Shown: positions 1 through 8,796 of the stretch, one piece after another
Layout of the letters: every line of letters begins with the position of its first letter
Numbering within the stretch: the first letter of the stretch is position 1
Assembly (NCBI GenBank): GCA_025144025.1
Contig: JALXWS010000006.1
Location: 42,606 to 106,605, forward strand
Origin: Corynebacterium sp. p3-SID1241
GTDB taxonomy: Bacteria > Actinomycetota > Actinomycetes > Mycobacteriales > Mycobacteriaceae
Length of the DNA: 64,000 bases
Direction of reading: 5' to 3'
Made by a program: the position numbers and the translations under genes
The notes under the pieces: model-generated
Told to the model about the DNA's origin: nothing
Databases searched by the model: none
The model's input: only the letters and a program-made list of their open reading frames with translations

Positions 1-1
1 A

Positions 2-187
2 GAGCTTTTCCTCAACTCCCGCGATAGCCACGTTAAACTGCAGGTTCCCTTCACCCGCGGCGATATTGTGGCGCGCGTACACGCCGAGGGCACGGTGCGC
101 CACGAGGAATATACGGCCGATGGCACGCTTGTCGACGTCCGCCTTCCCGCCCCCACCGCCCGCGAACTCGCCGAATTCATCGTGTAG
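2..187 (+). CDS. hflX: GTPase HflX, C-terminal end (partial at window edge)
   Basis: Sixty-one codons are open from the left edge to a TAG at 185-187. The translation has the HflX-like tail: a VPFTRGDIVARVH stretch followed by HEEYTADGTLVDVRLP, typical of the small beta-rich C-terminal domain of this ribosome-associated GTPase. HflX binds 50S subunits and splits or rescues stalled ribosomes (family knowledge). No GTPase motif is visible because the gene enters from outside the window. In other corynebacteria hflX precedes a uracil permease gene, as here, which supports the call. The next gene starts 43 bases downstream. Confidence 0.75.
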   Translation, partial: ELFLNSRDSHVKLQVPFTRGDIVARVHAEGTVRHEEYTADGTLVDVRLPAPTARELAEFIV

Positions 188-230
188 GAAGTTTCTTAAA
201 ACCGGCTCCGGTGATCCATAATTAAGGCTC

Positions 231-1511
231 GTGAGCTTAAAAGGTTGGACTGTCCACGGAGACGGTAAAAAGATTGCACCGGGCGCGGTCGTAGCGCCGG
301 AAGAACGACTTAGTTGGGGCCGTACCATCGGCATCGGCATGCAGCACGTGGTAGCCATGTTCGGTGCCACGCTGTTGGTTCCTACCCTGACCGGATTCCC
401 CGTCAATACGACGCTGCTCTTTTCCGGCCTCGGAACCATTTTGTTCCTGCTTATCACCCGCAACCGGTTGCCGTCTTACCTCGGCTCTTCCTTTGCGTTT
501 ATCGCGCCGCTGTCGGCTTCGCAGCAGTACGGTATCGCCGCGCAGGCAGGCTCCATTTTGGTTACTGGCCTCGTCTTGGCCGCGGTGGGTGTGGCCGTAA
601 AGATCGCCGGCCGCCGCGTGCTCGATTCCGTCATGCCGCCGGCCGTGACCGGGGCGATTGTGGCGCTCATCGGCCTGAACTTGGCACCGAATGCAGCCGA
701 GAACTTTGCCTCCCAGCCGCTCGTGGCGGCGGTGACGCTGCTCGTCATCCTGCTGGCTACCGTCGCCGGGCGCGGCATGGTCTCGCGCCTATCTATCCTG
801 CTCGGTGTGGTCGCTGGCTGGGTCTTCGCTGCGCTTACCGGCAACCTAGGCGATGACGCCGTCGCGGCCATCGATGCCGCCCCGTGGGTGGGCCTGCCGG
901 AATTCCACGCGCCTTCCTTCAACATTTCCGCCATCGCCGTGGCGCTTCCCGTGCTGGTGGTGCTCGTCGCGGAAAACGTCGGCCACGTCAAAGCGGTCTC
1001 CGAGATGACCAAGCGCGACCTCGATGACCTAGCCGGTGACGCTCTGATTGCCGATGGTCTCGCGTCCACCCTTGCCGGCGGCTTCGGTGGCTCGGGTACC
1101 ACGACTTACGCCGAAAACATTGGCGTGATGGCTGCCACCCGCGTTTATTCCACGGCCGCGTACTGGGTAGCAGCCTTTACCGCCATCCTTTTAGCTTTCG
1201 TGCCGAAGTTTGGAGCGCTGATTTTTACTATCCCGACCGGCGTTCTCGGTGGCGCCTGCATCGTTCTTTACGGACTCATCGGCATGCTGGGCGTGCGCAT
1301 CTGGATGGACAATAAGGTCAATTTCAATAATCCGGTCAATCTGACTGCGGCCGCAGTGGCACTCATTGCCGGCATTGGCAACCTGACCTTAACTGTTGGC
1401 GGGGTCTCCCTCGAGGGCATTGCTTGGGGTTCGGTGGGTATCATCGTGGCTTATCCGATTATGAAGAAGCTGTACGATTCCGTCGGCGAGGGCCATAGCG
1501 CCAAGTACTAA
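231..1511 (+). CDS. uraA: uracil/xanthine permease (NCS2/NAT family)
   Basis: A 426-residue integral membrane protein that imports uracil or a related nucleobase by proton symport. About twelve to fourteen hydrophobic segments are visible. The central motif ENVGHVKAVSEMT near residue 243 contains the glutamate that binds the base in UraA, and GGFGGSGTTTYAENIGVM follows at about residue 282, both family signatures. The start is GTG at 231, preceded at close distance by TAAGG; this gives the usual family length. It follows hflX after 43 bases and ends before a hairpin terminator. Substrate preference (uracil versus xanthine) cannot be settled from sequence alone, though the motifs are of the UraA branch. 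Confidence 0.88.
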   Translation: MSLKGWTVHGDGKKIAPGAVVAPEERLSWGRTIGIGMQHVVAMFGATLLVPTLTGFPVNTTLLFSGLGTILFLLITRNRLPSYLGSSFAFIAPLSASQQYGIAAQAGSILVTGLVLAAVGVAVKIAGRRVLDSVMPPAVTGAIVALIGLNLAPNAAENFASQPLVAAVTLLVILLATVAGRGMVSRLSILLGVVAGWVFAALTGNLGDDAVAAIDAAPWVGLPEFHAPSFNISAIAVALPVLVVLVAENVGHVKAVSEMTKRDLDDLAGDALIADGLASTLAGGFGGSGTTTYAENIGVMAATRVYSTAAYWVAAFTAILLAFVPKFGALIFTIPTGVLGGACIVLYGLIGMLGVRIWMDNKVNFNNPVNLTAAAVALIAGIGNLTLTVGGVSLEGIAWGSVGIIVAYPIMKKLYDSVGEGHSAKY

Positions 1512-1530
1512 TTTCCCAGCTGTGGATAAC

Positions 1531-1563
1531 TGCCCGTCGCGCGGCCGCGGCGGGCATTGTTGT
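1531..1563 (+). terminator. rho-independent terminator after the permease gene
   Basis: TGCCCG and CGGGCA arms enclose a GC-rich centre that can pair further, followed by TTGTTGTTG. It lies 20 bases after the permease stop codon. It also lies between two perfect DnaA-box nonamers (see findings). Confidence 0.55.
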
Positions 1564-1642
1564 TGATGGGCCAACGCGGGTTATCCACACCGCGCCGGTG
1601 CGTGGCTCGCGCAGGCTTGCGGGGGCTGTTTAACTCAGCGGC

Positions 1643-2632
1643 ATGACCGCATTGGACGCATACTTAAACGCCGTGAGCACCGGCATGGACATCGTCGCCG
1701 CCGCTCAAGGCCTTAGCGATCGTCAGCTCATTGCGCGAGGTGCCTCCGATATAGCCGCGCGAGACTTGCTGCGTTTGTGCGATACCTACTTTGGCCGGTG
1801 CGGCTTTTCTGCCAAACAACGGGCGGCGCGGCAAACAAAGCATTCCCTCGACGTGCTGCTGCTCATTGAAAAATATGCCGTGCGCTTGCCGACGCAGCGC
1901 GACGCCTGGACCCTGCGCTCCGAACTGTGTGCCTTTCGCGGTAGCGCCACGGCGCTGGAAAAGCGAGCTCGGACGTTGGTGCGTGAACTGCGCCCGCGCC
2001 GCGCACCAGAAAAGGGCGTGCGCATTACCCGTCGTTCCGGTGGCCCGTGGTCGCTGACGATTACCGGGGATTCGGCCGATGTGGCGGATATGCACGCTGC
2101 ATTGGATGCCAATAAGCCCCTGCAATCTGCCAAAGACCTCTTCTTTGGCAAGGCGGATGCGTCGCGCACAACGGTGACGACACAGGTGGTTCTCACCCTT
2201 GAGGAGCTCGACTGCATAGTTGACGGTGGGGGCGAGGAAATCACTCTCCAACTCACCAACGGCGCTCGAATGACAGGCGCAGAGCTGGTGGCACGCACAC
2301 TGAGCGACCACGGCTATGTCACCCTCGTACACCCGCACGAGGGGCCGGTAAACCTCTACCGAACCTCGCGGCTAGCCAATGACAAACAACGGCTGATGGC
2401 GGCTGCGGTCAATCCTGTCTGCCCCTGGGATAGCTGCAACTTTCCCGCTGATAAATGCCAAATTCACCACCTAAGAGCCTGGAAGGACGGCGGCGAGACT
2501 AACGCTGCGAACCTCACGACGTGCTGTCCCTACCACAACGGCGTTAACGACGATGACCCTAACGCTCCGCCTAGCCGAGGCCGGCTTGCCCGGGTGAGCG
2601 GGCAGGTGAAATGGGTGCCACCGTGGGGATAG
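1643..2632 (+). CDS. DUF222 / 13E12-type HNH endonuclease family protein
   Basis: A 329-residue protein of the actinobacterial DUF222-HNH family. The N-terminal two thirds is a helical region of the DUF222 type. The C-terminus carries an HNH motif: a CPWDSCNF knuckle near residue 259, the IHH pair near 273-275, TNAANL near 286 and CCPYHNG near 296, consistent with a metal-dependent nuclease fold whose zinc knuckle and catalytic histidines are intact. Actinobacterial genomes carry many copies, and in mycobacteria the related REP13E12 repeats serve as phage integration targets (family knowledge); the biological role is unclear. The start is ATG 1643. It faces ptsH across a shared hairpin terminator. 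Confidence 0.85.
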   Translation: MTALDAYLNAVSTGMDIVAAAQGLSDRQLIARGASDIAARDLLRLCDTYFGRCGFSAKQRAARQTKHSLDVLLLIEKYAVRLPTQRDAWTLRSELCAFRGSATALEKRARTLVRELRPRRAPEKGVRITRRSGGPWSLTITGDSADVADMHAALDANKPLQSAKDLFFGKADASRTTVTTQVVLTLEELDCIVDGGGEEITLQLTNGARMTGAELVARTLSDHGYVTLVHPHEGPVNLYRTSRLANDKQRLMAAAVNPVCPWDSCNFPADKCQIHHLRAWKDGGETNAANLTTCCPYHNGVNDDDPNAPPSRGRLARVSGQVKWVPPWG

Positions 2633-2652
2633 GTGGCGTCGGTAAGCGAAAA

Positions 2653-2677
2653 GCTCCCCACCGCACGGGTGGGGAGC
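2653..2677. terminator. bidirectional terminator between the HNH gene and ptsH
   Basis: A perfect ten-base stem (GCTCCCCACC with GGTGGGGAGC) and a five-base loop sit between two convergent genes. A-rich sequence lies on the left and TTTT on the right, so it can serve both strands. Confidence 0.75.
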
Positions 2678-2700
2678 CTAAAGTCGAACCGTTTTAGAGC

Positions 2701-2970
2701 TTAGGAAGCATCCAAGTCCTTCTCGATGAGAGCAGCAATCTTTTCCACTGCTTCTTCGTTATCAGAGGTAACGGTCACCTCATCGCCCTGTTCTGCACCA
2801 AGAGCCATGATCATCAGGGAAGAGGCAGCGTCGGTCTCATCCTCATCATCGTCACCAACCAGGTTAAGGAAGATATCCTCATCGAACTCGCCAGCAGCGT
2901 CTGCGATAATGGATGCGGGACGTGCGTGCAGGCCTACGGAGGAGCCAACCTTTACAGTCTTGGAAGCCAT
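2701..2970 (-). CDS. ptsH: phosphocarrier protein HPr
   Basis: An 89-residue HPr, the small phosphocarrier that passes phosphate from enzyme I to sugar-specific EIIA domains in the cytoplasm. His15 lies in the canonical GLHARPAS motif and the length is normal. The regulatory-serine region is present as DAASSLMIMALG, but actinobacteria generally lack HPr kinase. It is the last gene of the fruK-fruA-ptsH operon, 53 bases after fruA, and is followed by a strong hairpin. Enzyme I is encoded divergently a few kilobases away, so the general PTS proteins and the fructose permease are made from one locus. Confidence 0.95.
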   Translation of the reverse strand: MASKTVKVGSSVGLHARPASIIADAAGEFDEDIFLNLVGDDDEDETDAASSLMIMALGAEQGDEVTVTSDNEEAVEKIAALIEKDLDAS

Positions 2971-3023
2971 GGAAATATCCTTTCTTACGGGGATTTTTAC
3001 AATCCAGTGTACGAGTGTTTGGT

Positions 3024-5132
3024 TTATGCTGCCACGTTCTGGGCGGCTTCTTCGAAGGCCTTATTGGGCCAGAACTGCTTCATCGCCAGCACCGCTGCGG
3101 TCGAGACAACCACGCCGGCCGCAATGGCAACGAGGTAACCCCAGAACGGGTCGATGGCGAAGAAGACGAACACGCCACCGTGCGGAGCACGGGAACCGAC
3201 CGACAGAGCCATCGAAATCGCGCCAGTTACCGCGCCGCCGGCCATCATCGAAGGGATGACGCGGAACGGGTCGGCCGCTGCGAACGGAATGGCTCCTTCG
3301 GAAACGAAGGACAAGCCCAGGAGCCAAGCAGACTTGCCGTTTTCCTGTTCGGCAGGGGTAAACAGCGACTTGCGGATGAACGTGGCTAGCGACAGTGCAA
3401 TCGGTGCGACCATGCCGGAAGCCATGACGGCGGCCATGATCTGCATGGAGGATTCGTCACCGGTGGAAAGCCCGGCCGTCGCGAAGAGGTAGGCAGCCTT
3501 ATTGACTGGGCCGCCCAGGTCGAAGCACATCATCAAGCCGAGGATGATACCAAGGAGCACGGCCGAGGAGCCGGACATAGACGATAGCCAATTTTGCAGG
3601 CCGTCCATGATGGCTGCCAACGGTGCACCCAGCAGCAGGTACATTGCAAGGCCGACGACTAGCGAGGTAAGCAGCGGGATAATGACGACCGGCATGAGCG
3701 AGCCTAGCCAGCGTGGCACTTTCCAACTGCCAATCCACATGGCGATAAAGCCCGCCAGAAGACCAGTTACCAGGCCACCGATGAAGCCAGCGCCCAAGGT
3801 GACTGCGATCGCGCCGCCCGCGAAGCCCGGGGCGATGCCCGGACGGCCGGCGAGCGCGTAGGCGATATAGCCCGACAGCGCGGCGACGATAAAGCCCATA
3901 GCCGCTTGGCCGACAGCGAAGAGAACAGCGCCGAGATAGAGCAAGAATCCGGAGCGCTCGAAGTGCATGAGTTCGCCGTCAACGGTCACGTCATGGCCGG
4001 GGAGGTTGCCGAGCGAAAAGTCCGTCGATAGTGCTTGCCAACCATTTGCCATATCGGCACCACCGAAAAGGAAGCCGAGGGCGAGCAGCAGACCACCGGC
4101 CGCGACGAACGGGACCATATAAGACACGCCGGTCATAATGGCTTGCTGGATGCGCTTGCCCCAACCAAGAGACTTGCCTTCTTCTTCCGCATCGGCACGG
4201 GTAGCGGTGCCGGAGACCTTATGCGCGTGGGGGTTGTGCGCGGCTGCGATCGCCTCGTCGAGCATCGTGCCAGGTTCATTGATGGCGCGTTTGACGCCAG
4301 ATTCGATAACCGGCTTGCCAGCGAAGCGCTCGCGATCGCGCACGCCGACGTCCGTGGCGAAGATAACTGCATCGGCCGCGTCGATGGTGGCTTGAGAGAC
4401 AGACTCATTATTTGACGAGCCTTGGGTCTCTACGGTCAGCGAGACGTCGTCACGCTCGGCCGCGGTCTGGGTCAGCGCGTCGGCGGCCATATAGGTGTGG
4501 GCGATGCCGGTGGGGCAGGCGGTGATGGCCACGATGCGGGTGACATCGGCCGAAGATTCGGCGCTAGCTGGGGTTGCGGTCGGGGAAGCATCGTCGGCTG
4601 CTGCAGCGCCGGTACCAGCCCCGGCGGTGGCAGCGGCGGTTGCTGTCGATTCAGAGTTCGGCTTTTTTATTGGCTTTTCTGCGTTGACTACGTCCAGTAC
4701 GAGACGGACGATTTCTTCCTTGGTGGGCGCGTTGCGCAGGGACTCGAGGAAGTCCTTCCGCACTAGAGCGCGGGCTAACTTGGACAAAATCTTCAGGTGG
4801 GCCTTGCCGCCACCGGCCGGGGCCGCGATAAGGAAGACGAGCTGGGCGTCACCGTCAGGGCCGGAGAAATCCACGCCGCGGCTTAAGCGGGCGAACGCGA
4901 GTGTGGGTTCTGTCACGGCCTCGGAGCGGCAGTGCGGGATGGCAACGCCACCGGGCACGCCGGTTCCGGCTTTAGCCTCGCGGTCGATGGCGGGCTGTGC
5001 CAAACCGGCGATGTCGGTGGCTCGGCCGGTGTCATGGACCAGCGTGGCCAGGTTGGTGATGACGGAGTCAACGCTGTCGCCGAAGTCGGCGTCGAGCGCG
5101 ACTAGGTCGGTAGTGATAAGGTCGGAAGCCAT
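3024..5132 (-). CDS. fruA (ptsF): fructose-specific PTS permease EIIABC
   Basis: A 702-residue fused enzyme II that imports fructose and phosphorylates it to fructose-1-phosphate. The EIIA domain spans about residues 1-150 with the phosphorylated histidine at 67 (AIPHCRS). An Ala/Thr-rich linker leads to EIIB at about 197-300 with the phosphocysteine at 206 (ACPTGIAHTYMAAD). The membrane-embedded EIIC domain, about residues 325-700, has many hydrophobic segments and begins at GWGKRIQQAIMTGVSYM. ATG 5132 has an AAGGAGTG ribosome site. It lies 13 bases after fruK and upstream of ptsH in the same operon. C. glutamicum calls the gene ptsF. Confidence 0.95.
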   Translation of the reverse strand: MASDLITTDLVALDADFGDSVDSVITNLATLVHDTGRATDIAGLAQPAIDREAKAGTGVPGGVAIPHCRSEAVTEPTLAFARLSRGVDFSGPDGDAQLVFLIAAPAGGGKAHLKILSKLARALVRKDFLESLRNAPTKEEIVRLVLDVVNAEKPIKKPNSESTATAAATAGAGTGAAAADDASPTATPASAESSADVTRIVAITACPTGIAHTYMAADALTQTAAERDDVSLTVETQGSSNNESVSQATIDAADAVIFATDVGVRDRERFAGKPVIESGVKRAINEPGTMLDEAIAAAHNPHAHKVSGTATRADAEEEGKSLGWGKRIQQAIMTGVSYMVPFVAAGGLLLALGFLFGGADMANGWQALSTDFSLGNLPGHDVTVDGELMHFERSGFLLYLGAVLFAVGQAAMGFIVAALSGYIAYALAGRPGIAPGFAGGAIAVTLGAGFIGGLVTGLLAGFIAMWIGSWKVPRWLGSLMPVVIIPLLTSLVVGLAMYLLLGAPLAAIMDGLQNWLSSMSGSSAVLLGIILGLMMCFDLGGPVNKAAYLFATAGLSTGDESSMQIMAAVMASGMVAPIALSLATFIRKSLFTPAEQENGKSAWLLGLSFVSEGAIPFAAADPFRVIPSMMAGGAVTGAISMALSVGSRAPHGGVFVFFAIDPFWGYLVAIAAGVVVSTAAVLAMKQFWPNKAFEEAAQNVAA

Positions 5133-5145
5133 GTTTAGGCACTCC

Positions 5146-6111
5146 TTAGGCTAGCGAGTTTACGGGGGTATGTGCGATATCGAGTTCTTCTGGGCGAGGG
5201 AATTGGGTGCCCTGTTTGGATGCAGCCGCAGTTCCGTAGGCAACCGACTGCGCGAGGCTATCGGCCGGCGACTTACCGGCGGTGCGGCCAAGAAGGTATC
5301 CGGCGAGTGCGGCGTCACCGGCGCCTACGGTGGATTTCACCGTGGCGGGCGGGGGAGTTGCAGCCCAAGCGCCATCCGCGGTAACCAGCACCGCGCCGGC
5401 ACTGCCAAGAGTGACGAGTACTTCTGCGATGCCCTGCTTGACGACGTCTCGGGCCGCCCGAACAACCCCTGAGTACTCGCCGTGCGCGGCCTGGTCTTCC
5501 AGTTCGCGGCCGTCGGTTCCGGTGAGCTGGCCGAGTTCTAGGCCGTTCGGCTTAATGAGATCCGGCGCAGCAGAATTGAGGCTTTCCCCAATGGCCTGCA
5601 TTGGGGCATCGGACGTATCGACGGCAATGCGGGCCTGTGGTGCGGCCGCGCGAACCGCGGAGATGAGGTCGCAATACCAATCGGTATCTACGCCACGCGG
5701 CAGCGAGCCGGCTAGAACCACCCAGTCAGAGGCAAGGGCGCGGGCGGTGAGCTCGGAGGTAATGGCGCGGGAGTCGGCGTCGGAAAGCGCAGGGCCTGGA
5801 CCGTTGACCTTGGTGGTGGTGCCATCAGGCTCAGTGATGGTGGTATTGACGCGAACTGCGCCGTCCATGGGGATAGCAGAGGAAGGCAGCCCAGCCGAGT
5901 GGATGAGATTCAGGAAAGAATCGGAGTCGTGGGCCGGGAAAAGAGCCAAGGATTGCTCGCCGGCCAAGTGCACGGCATGGGTGACGTTTACACCCTTGCC
6001 GCCAGCAACCTGTGTGACCTCGCTGGCGCGGTGGACATCACCGGAAGTCAATGGCTCACTGAGCACAAGGGTGGCGTCGATACTGGGATTGGGGGTCAGC
6101 GTGAGAATCAA
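5146..6111 (-). CDS. fruK (pfkB1): 1-phosphofructokinase
   Basis: A PfkB-family kinase that converts fructose-1-phosphate to fructose-1,6-bisphosphate, the step after the FruA permease. The N-terminus LILTLTPNPSIDATL, the GGKGVNVT sugar-site motif and the C-terminal STVGAGDA motif with the catalytic Asp are all present. I start it at the TTG at 6109-6111, because the family begins exactly at this LTLTPNPS segment and an AAAGGGA site lies just upstream; an ATG 63 bases earlier adds 21 residues unlike the family. This gives 321 residues. First gene of the fruK-fruA-ptsH operon, transcribed divergently from ptsI. Confidence 0.88.
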   Translation of the reverse strand: MILTLTPNPSIDATLVLSEPLTSGDVHRASEVTQVAGGKGVNVTHAVHLAGEQSLALFPAHDSDSFLNLIHSAGLPSSAIPMDGAVRVNTTITEPDGTTTKVNGPGPALSDADSRAITSELTARALASDWVVLAGSLPRGVDTDWYCDLISAVRAAAPQARIAVDTSDAPMQAIGESLNSAAPDLIKPNGLELGQLTGTDGRELEDQAAHGEYSGVVRAARDVVKQGIAEVLVTLGSAGAVLVTADGAWAATPPPATVKSTVGAGDAALAGYLLGRTAGKSPADSLAQSVAYGTAAASKQGTQFPRPEELDIAHTPVNSLA

Positions 6112-6197
6112 GTCGTCCCTTTCGCAGGTTGTATATTGGGGGCCGAACGCCGTGGGAGAGGACCGTACGGGCATGGCCCGCCCTTAATGTTGATTCT

Positions 6198-6214
6198 TGT
6201 CCGATTGTGTCCGA
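6198..6214. promoter_or_regulatory. direct repeat TGTCCGA x2 in the fruK/ptsI divergent promoter region
   Basis: TGTCCGA occurs at 6198-6204 and 6208-6214, one helical turn apart, in the 198-base region between the divergent fruK and ptsI starts. The same heptamer is at 9022-9028 upstream of sugR. DeoR-family regulators often use such repeats, so this is a candidate operator. Whether SugR binds here is inference. Confidence 0.35.
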
Positions 6215-6309
6215 AAGTCAACAGAATTCCTGTGGTATACATTGCTTTTCTATCCGATTTGTGGTGTTCTGGAAGTTAATAAACCGCTATCTTCGAAGGA
6301 AGTACGCTC

Positions 6310-7998
6310 ATGGAAAACGCGTCTGAGTCCACAATCAAAGGAACCGGTGTCGTTGCCGGAGTCGCCTACGCCGAAGCCGTGTGGGTCCGCCCTCGCCCCG
6401 CCCTGCCTACCGAGGGAAGCATCGACCCAGAGCAAGCGAGTGATGTTGAATACGACCGCTTCCTTGCGGCCGTAGATACTGTCGCTGGTCGTTTGGAGCA
6501 GCGAGCTGCTGCCGCAGAAGGCCAGGCTGCGGAAGTTCTGACCGCAACGGCCGGCATGGTCAAGGACCGTGGCTGGCATAAGGCTGTACGCAAGAATATC
6601 CGCACCGGAAGGAATGCGGAGTTCGCTACTGTCGGCGCCACCGATAAGTTTGTCACCATGTTCGAGGCTGCCGGCGGCGTGATGGCCGAGCGCACTACCG
6701 ACCTGAAGGATGTGCGCGACCGCGTCATTGCAGAACTGCGCGGCGAGGATGAGCCAGGGCTGCCGTTGGTAGAGGGCGAGGCCGTGCTCTTCGCTGATGA
6801 CTTGGCCCCGGCCGATACTGCGACGCTGGATACCAAACACATCAAGGCCCTTGTCACCGAGCTGGGCGGCCCCACGAGCCACACGGCTATCATCGCTCGC
6901 CAGCTGGATATTCCTTGCATCGTAGCGGTCGGCTCTGCGTTGACCGATATTGAAAGCGGCACGCTGGTATTCGTAGATGGCGCGGTTGGCACCGTGACCT
7001 GTGGTGCCGACGAAGAGGCTTCTTCTAAGGCAGTGGCCGAGTACCGCGAGCGCGCAGCACGCGTTGCCCAGTGGCGTGGACCTGCTGAAACCAAGGATGG
7101 CCACCGCGTGCAGTTGCTTGCCAACGTTGCCGATGGCAACGCCGCCCGCATCGCTTCCGAGTCTCAAGCGGAGGGCATCGGTCTATACCGAACGGAGTTG
7201 TCCTTCCTATCTGCTAGCGAGGAGCCCAGCGTAGAAGACCAAGCCAAGATTTATGGCAAAGTATTCAACGCTTTCCCCGAATCCAAGGTTGTTGTGCGTA
7301 CTTTGGATGCTGGCTCCGATAAGCCAATCTCTTATGCCACGCTGACCTCTGAGGAGAACCCAGCCTTGGGCGTGCGGGGATTGCGTATCGCGCGCGATAA
7401 TGAGGCTCTGCTAACCCGCCAGCTTGACGCGATTGCGCAGGCGGCCGAGGCCCGCGACGAAAACGCCTCTACCTGGGTTATGGCTCCGATGGTGGCGACC
7501 TCCACCGAAGCGCAGTGGTTTGCCAACCTATGCCGAGAGCGCGGACTGACCGCCGGTGCCATGATTGAAGTGCCGGCCGCGGCGCTCATGGCGGATAAAA
7601 TTATGCCGCACCTTGACTTCGTGTCCATTGGTACCAATGACCTTACCCAGTACACGATGGCGGCGGACCGCCTGTCTCCGCAGCTTGCTTACCTCACCGA
7701 CCCATGGCAGCCGGCCGTGCTTCGCCTTATCCAGCACACTTGCATCGTGGGCCAGGCTAATAACGTCGCGGTGGGTGTATGCGGCGAAGCGGCAGCGGAC
7801 CCGATGCTAGCGTGCGTCCTAACCGGTCTGGGCGTAAATTCGCTATCTGCTGCTTCGACTGCAGTGGCAGGCGTTGGTGCTCAGTTGGCAGAAGTTTCCC
7901 TGGAACAGTGCCAGCAGGTTGCTGAGGTAGCGCTGGACGCCGAGAGCCCAGATGCTGCCCGCACCGCAGTGGTGGAGCGCATGGAGTCCTTCGCCTAA
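6310..7998 (+). CDS. ptsI: phosphoenolpyruvate-protein phosphotransferase (PTS enzyme I)
   Basis: A 562-residue enzyme I that takes phosphate from phosphoenolpyruvate and passes it to HPr, in the cytoplasm. The phosphohistidine is His191 in GGPTSHTAIIAR. The C-terminal PEP-binding TIM barrel holds GLYRTELSFL, MIEVPAAAL, SIGTNDLTQY and VCGEAAADP, which contains the catalytic Cys. Length is typical. ATG 6310 follows a GAAGGAAG site at about 6294-6301. It is divergent from the fruK operon. In C. glutamicum, as remembered, a fruR gene lies between ptsI and fruK; here there is only a 198-base promoter region. Confidence 0.95.
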   Translation: MENASESTIKGTGVVAGVAYAEAVWVRPRPALPTEGSIDPEQASDVEYDRFLAAVDTVAGRLEQRAAAAEGQAAEVLTATAGMVKDRGWHKAVRKNIRTGRNAEFATVGATDKFVTMFEAAGGVMAERTTDLKDVRDRVIAELRGEDEPGLPLVEGEAVLFADDLAPADTATLDTKHIKALVTELGGPTSHTAIIARQLDIPCIVAVGSALTDIESGTLVFVDGAVGTVTCGADEEASSKAVAEYRERAARVAQWRGPAETKDGHRVQLLANVADGNAARIASESQAEGIGLYRTELSFLSASEEPSVEDQAKIYGKVFNAFPESKVVVRTLDAGSDKPISYATLTSEENPALGVRGLRIARDNEALLTRQLDAIAQAAEARDENASTWVMAPMVATSTEAQWFANLCRERGLTAGAMIEVPAAALMADKIMPHLDFVSIGTNDLTQYTMAADRLSPQLAYLTDPWQPAVLRLIQHTCIVGQANNVAVGVCGEAAADPMLACVLTGLGVNSLSAASTAVAGVGAQLAEVSLEQCQQVAEVALDAESPDAARTAVVERMESFA

Positions 7999-8013
7999 CT
8001 GGGCGGTAGGGTG

Positions 8014-8796
8014 CTATTCGCTGGCGAGCACGACTTCAATTTCGCGCTCGCGCAGCGCCTCTACAAAGGAATCGGGGGCGGCGGCGTCAGTAATGACGAC
8101 GTCGATGTCCGCGATGGCGGCGAAGCTGACCAAATAATCATTGCCCAGCTTGCTGGAATCGCACATCACCACGACCTTGTGGGCGTTGGTGACAAATGCG
8201 GACTTGATGGCGGCCTCTTGCGAGTCGGCCGTCGACAAGCCGTGATCCAGCGTTAGGGCATTAGTGCCGATGAAGGCGACGTCGGCGCGCATAAGAGCCA
8301 TCGTGCGCAGTGCCGTATCGCCGACGACGGCCTGGGTGATAGCGCGGACGGTACCGCCAAGCAGTTGGACGTCCGGTACACCGTTGCCCGCCAAAGATAA
8401 AGCGATGGGCAAGCTATTGGAGACAATATTAAACTGAGCTTGAGGGTACTGCTGTCCAATGAGCTCGGCGAACGCATTGATGGTGGTGCCTGCATCAAGG
8501 AAAATGCTTCCGCCGCCGCGGGGCAGAAAATCAAGGGCCGCTCGGGCAATGGCGGCCTTGGCCCCAGAGGCAGAACGCTGGCGGGTATCTAGGGTAAGCT
8601 CCGCAGTTTGGAATGACTGGGAGGCTACCGCGCCGCCGTGCACGCGATGGACAACGCCCTCGCGGTCTAGCACAGCAAGGTCGCGTCGAATGGTCTCGGC
8701 CGTGACTTCAAAGCGTTCTGAAAGCTCGGTGACGTTGACACGGCCTTCCACCGCGGTGAGGGAAGCGATTTGGCGGCGCCGCTCTTCTGCGTACAT
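8014..8796 (-). CDS. sugR: DeoR-family transcriptional regulator of sugar uptake (SugR)
   Basis: A 260-residue DeoR-type repressor. Residues 1-57 form the winged helix-turn-helix with the family pattern RRRQIASL...VTELSERFEVTAETIRRDL, followed by HRVHGGAV. The remainder is the DeoRC sugar-phosphate sensor domain, with FLDAGTT near residue 98. C. glutamicum SugR represses PTS genes and is relieved by sugar phosphates; the call as SugR rests on position next to lexA and beside ptsI. It could instead be FruR, since only one DeoR gene is seen in this locus. It ends 15 bases from the ptsI stop (convergent). Confidence 0.8.
   Translation of the reverse strand: MYAEERRRQIASLTAVEGRVNVTELSERFEVTAETIRRDLAVLDREGVVHRVHGGAVASQSFQTAELTLDTRQRSASGAKAAIARAALDFLPRGGGSIFLDAGTTINAFAELIGQQYPQAQFNIVSNSLPIALSLAGNGVPDVQLLGGTVRAITQAVVGDTALRTMALMRADVAFIGTNALTLDHGLSTADSQEAAIKSAFVTNAHKVVVMCDSSKLGNDYLVSFAAIADIDVVITDAAAPDSFVEALREREIEVVLASE

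Noticed and set aside
5282-6187. Plus-strand frame of 301 codons over fruK
   Set aside because: Antisense shadow; fruK motifs are on the minus strand.
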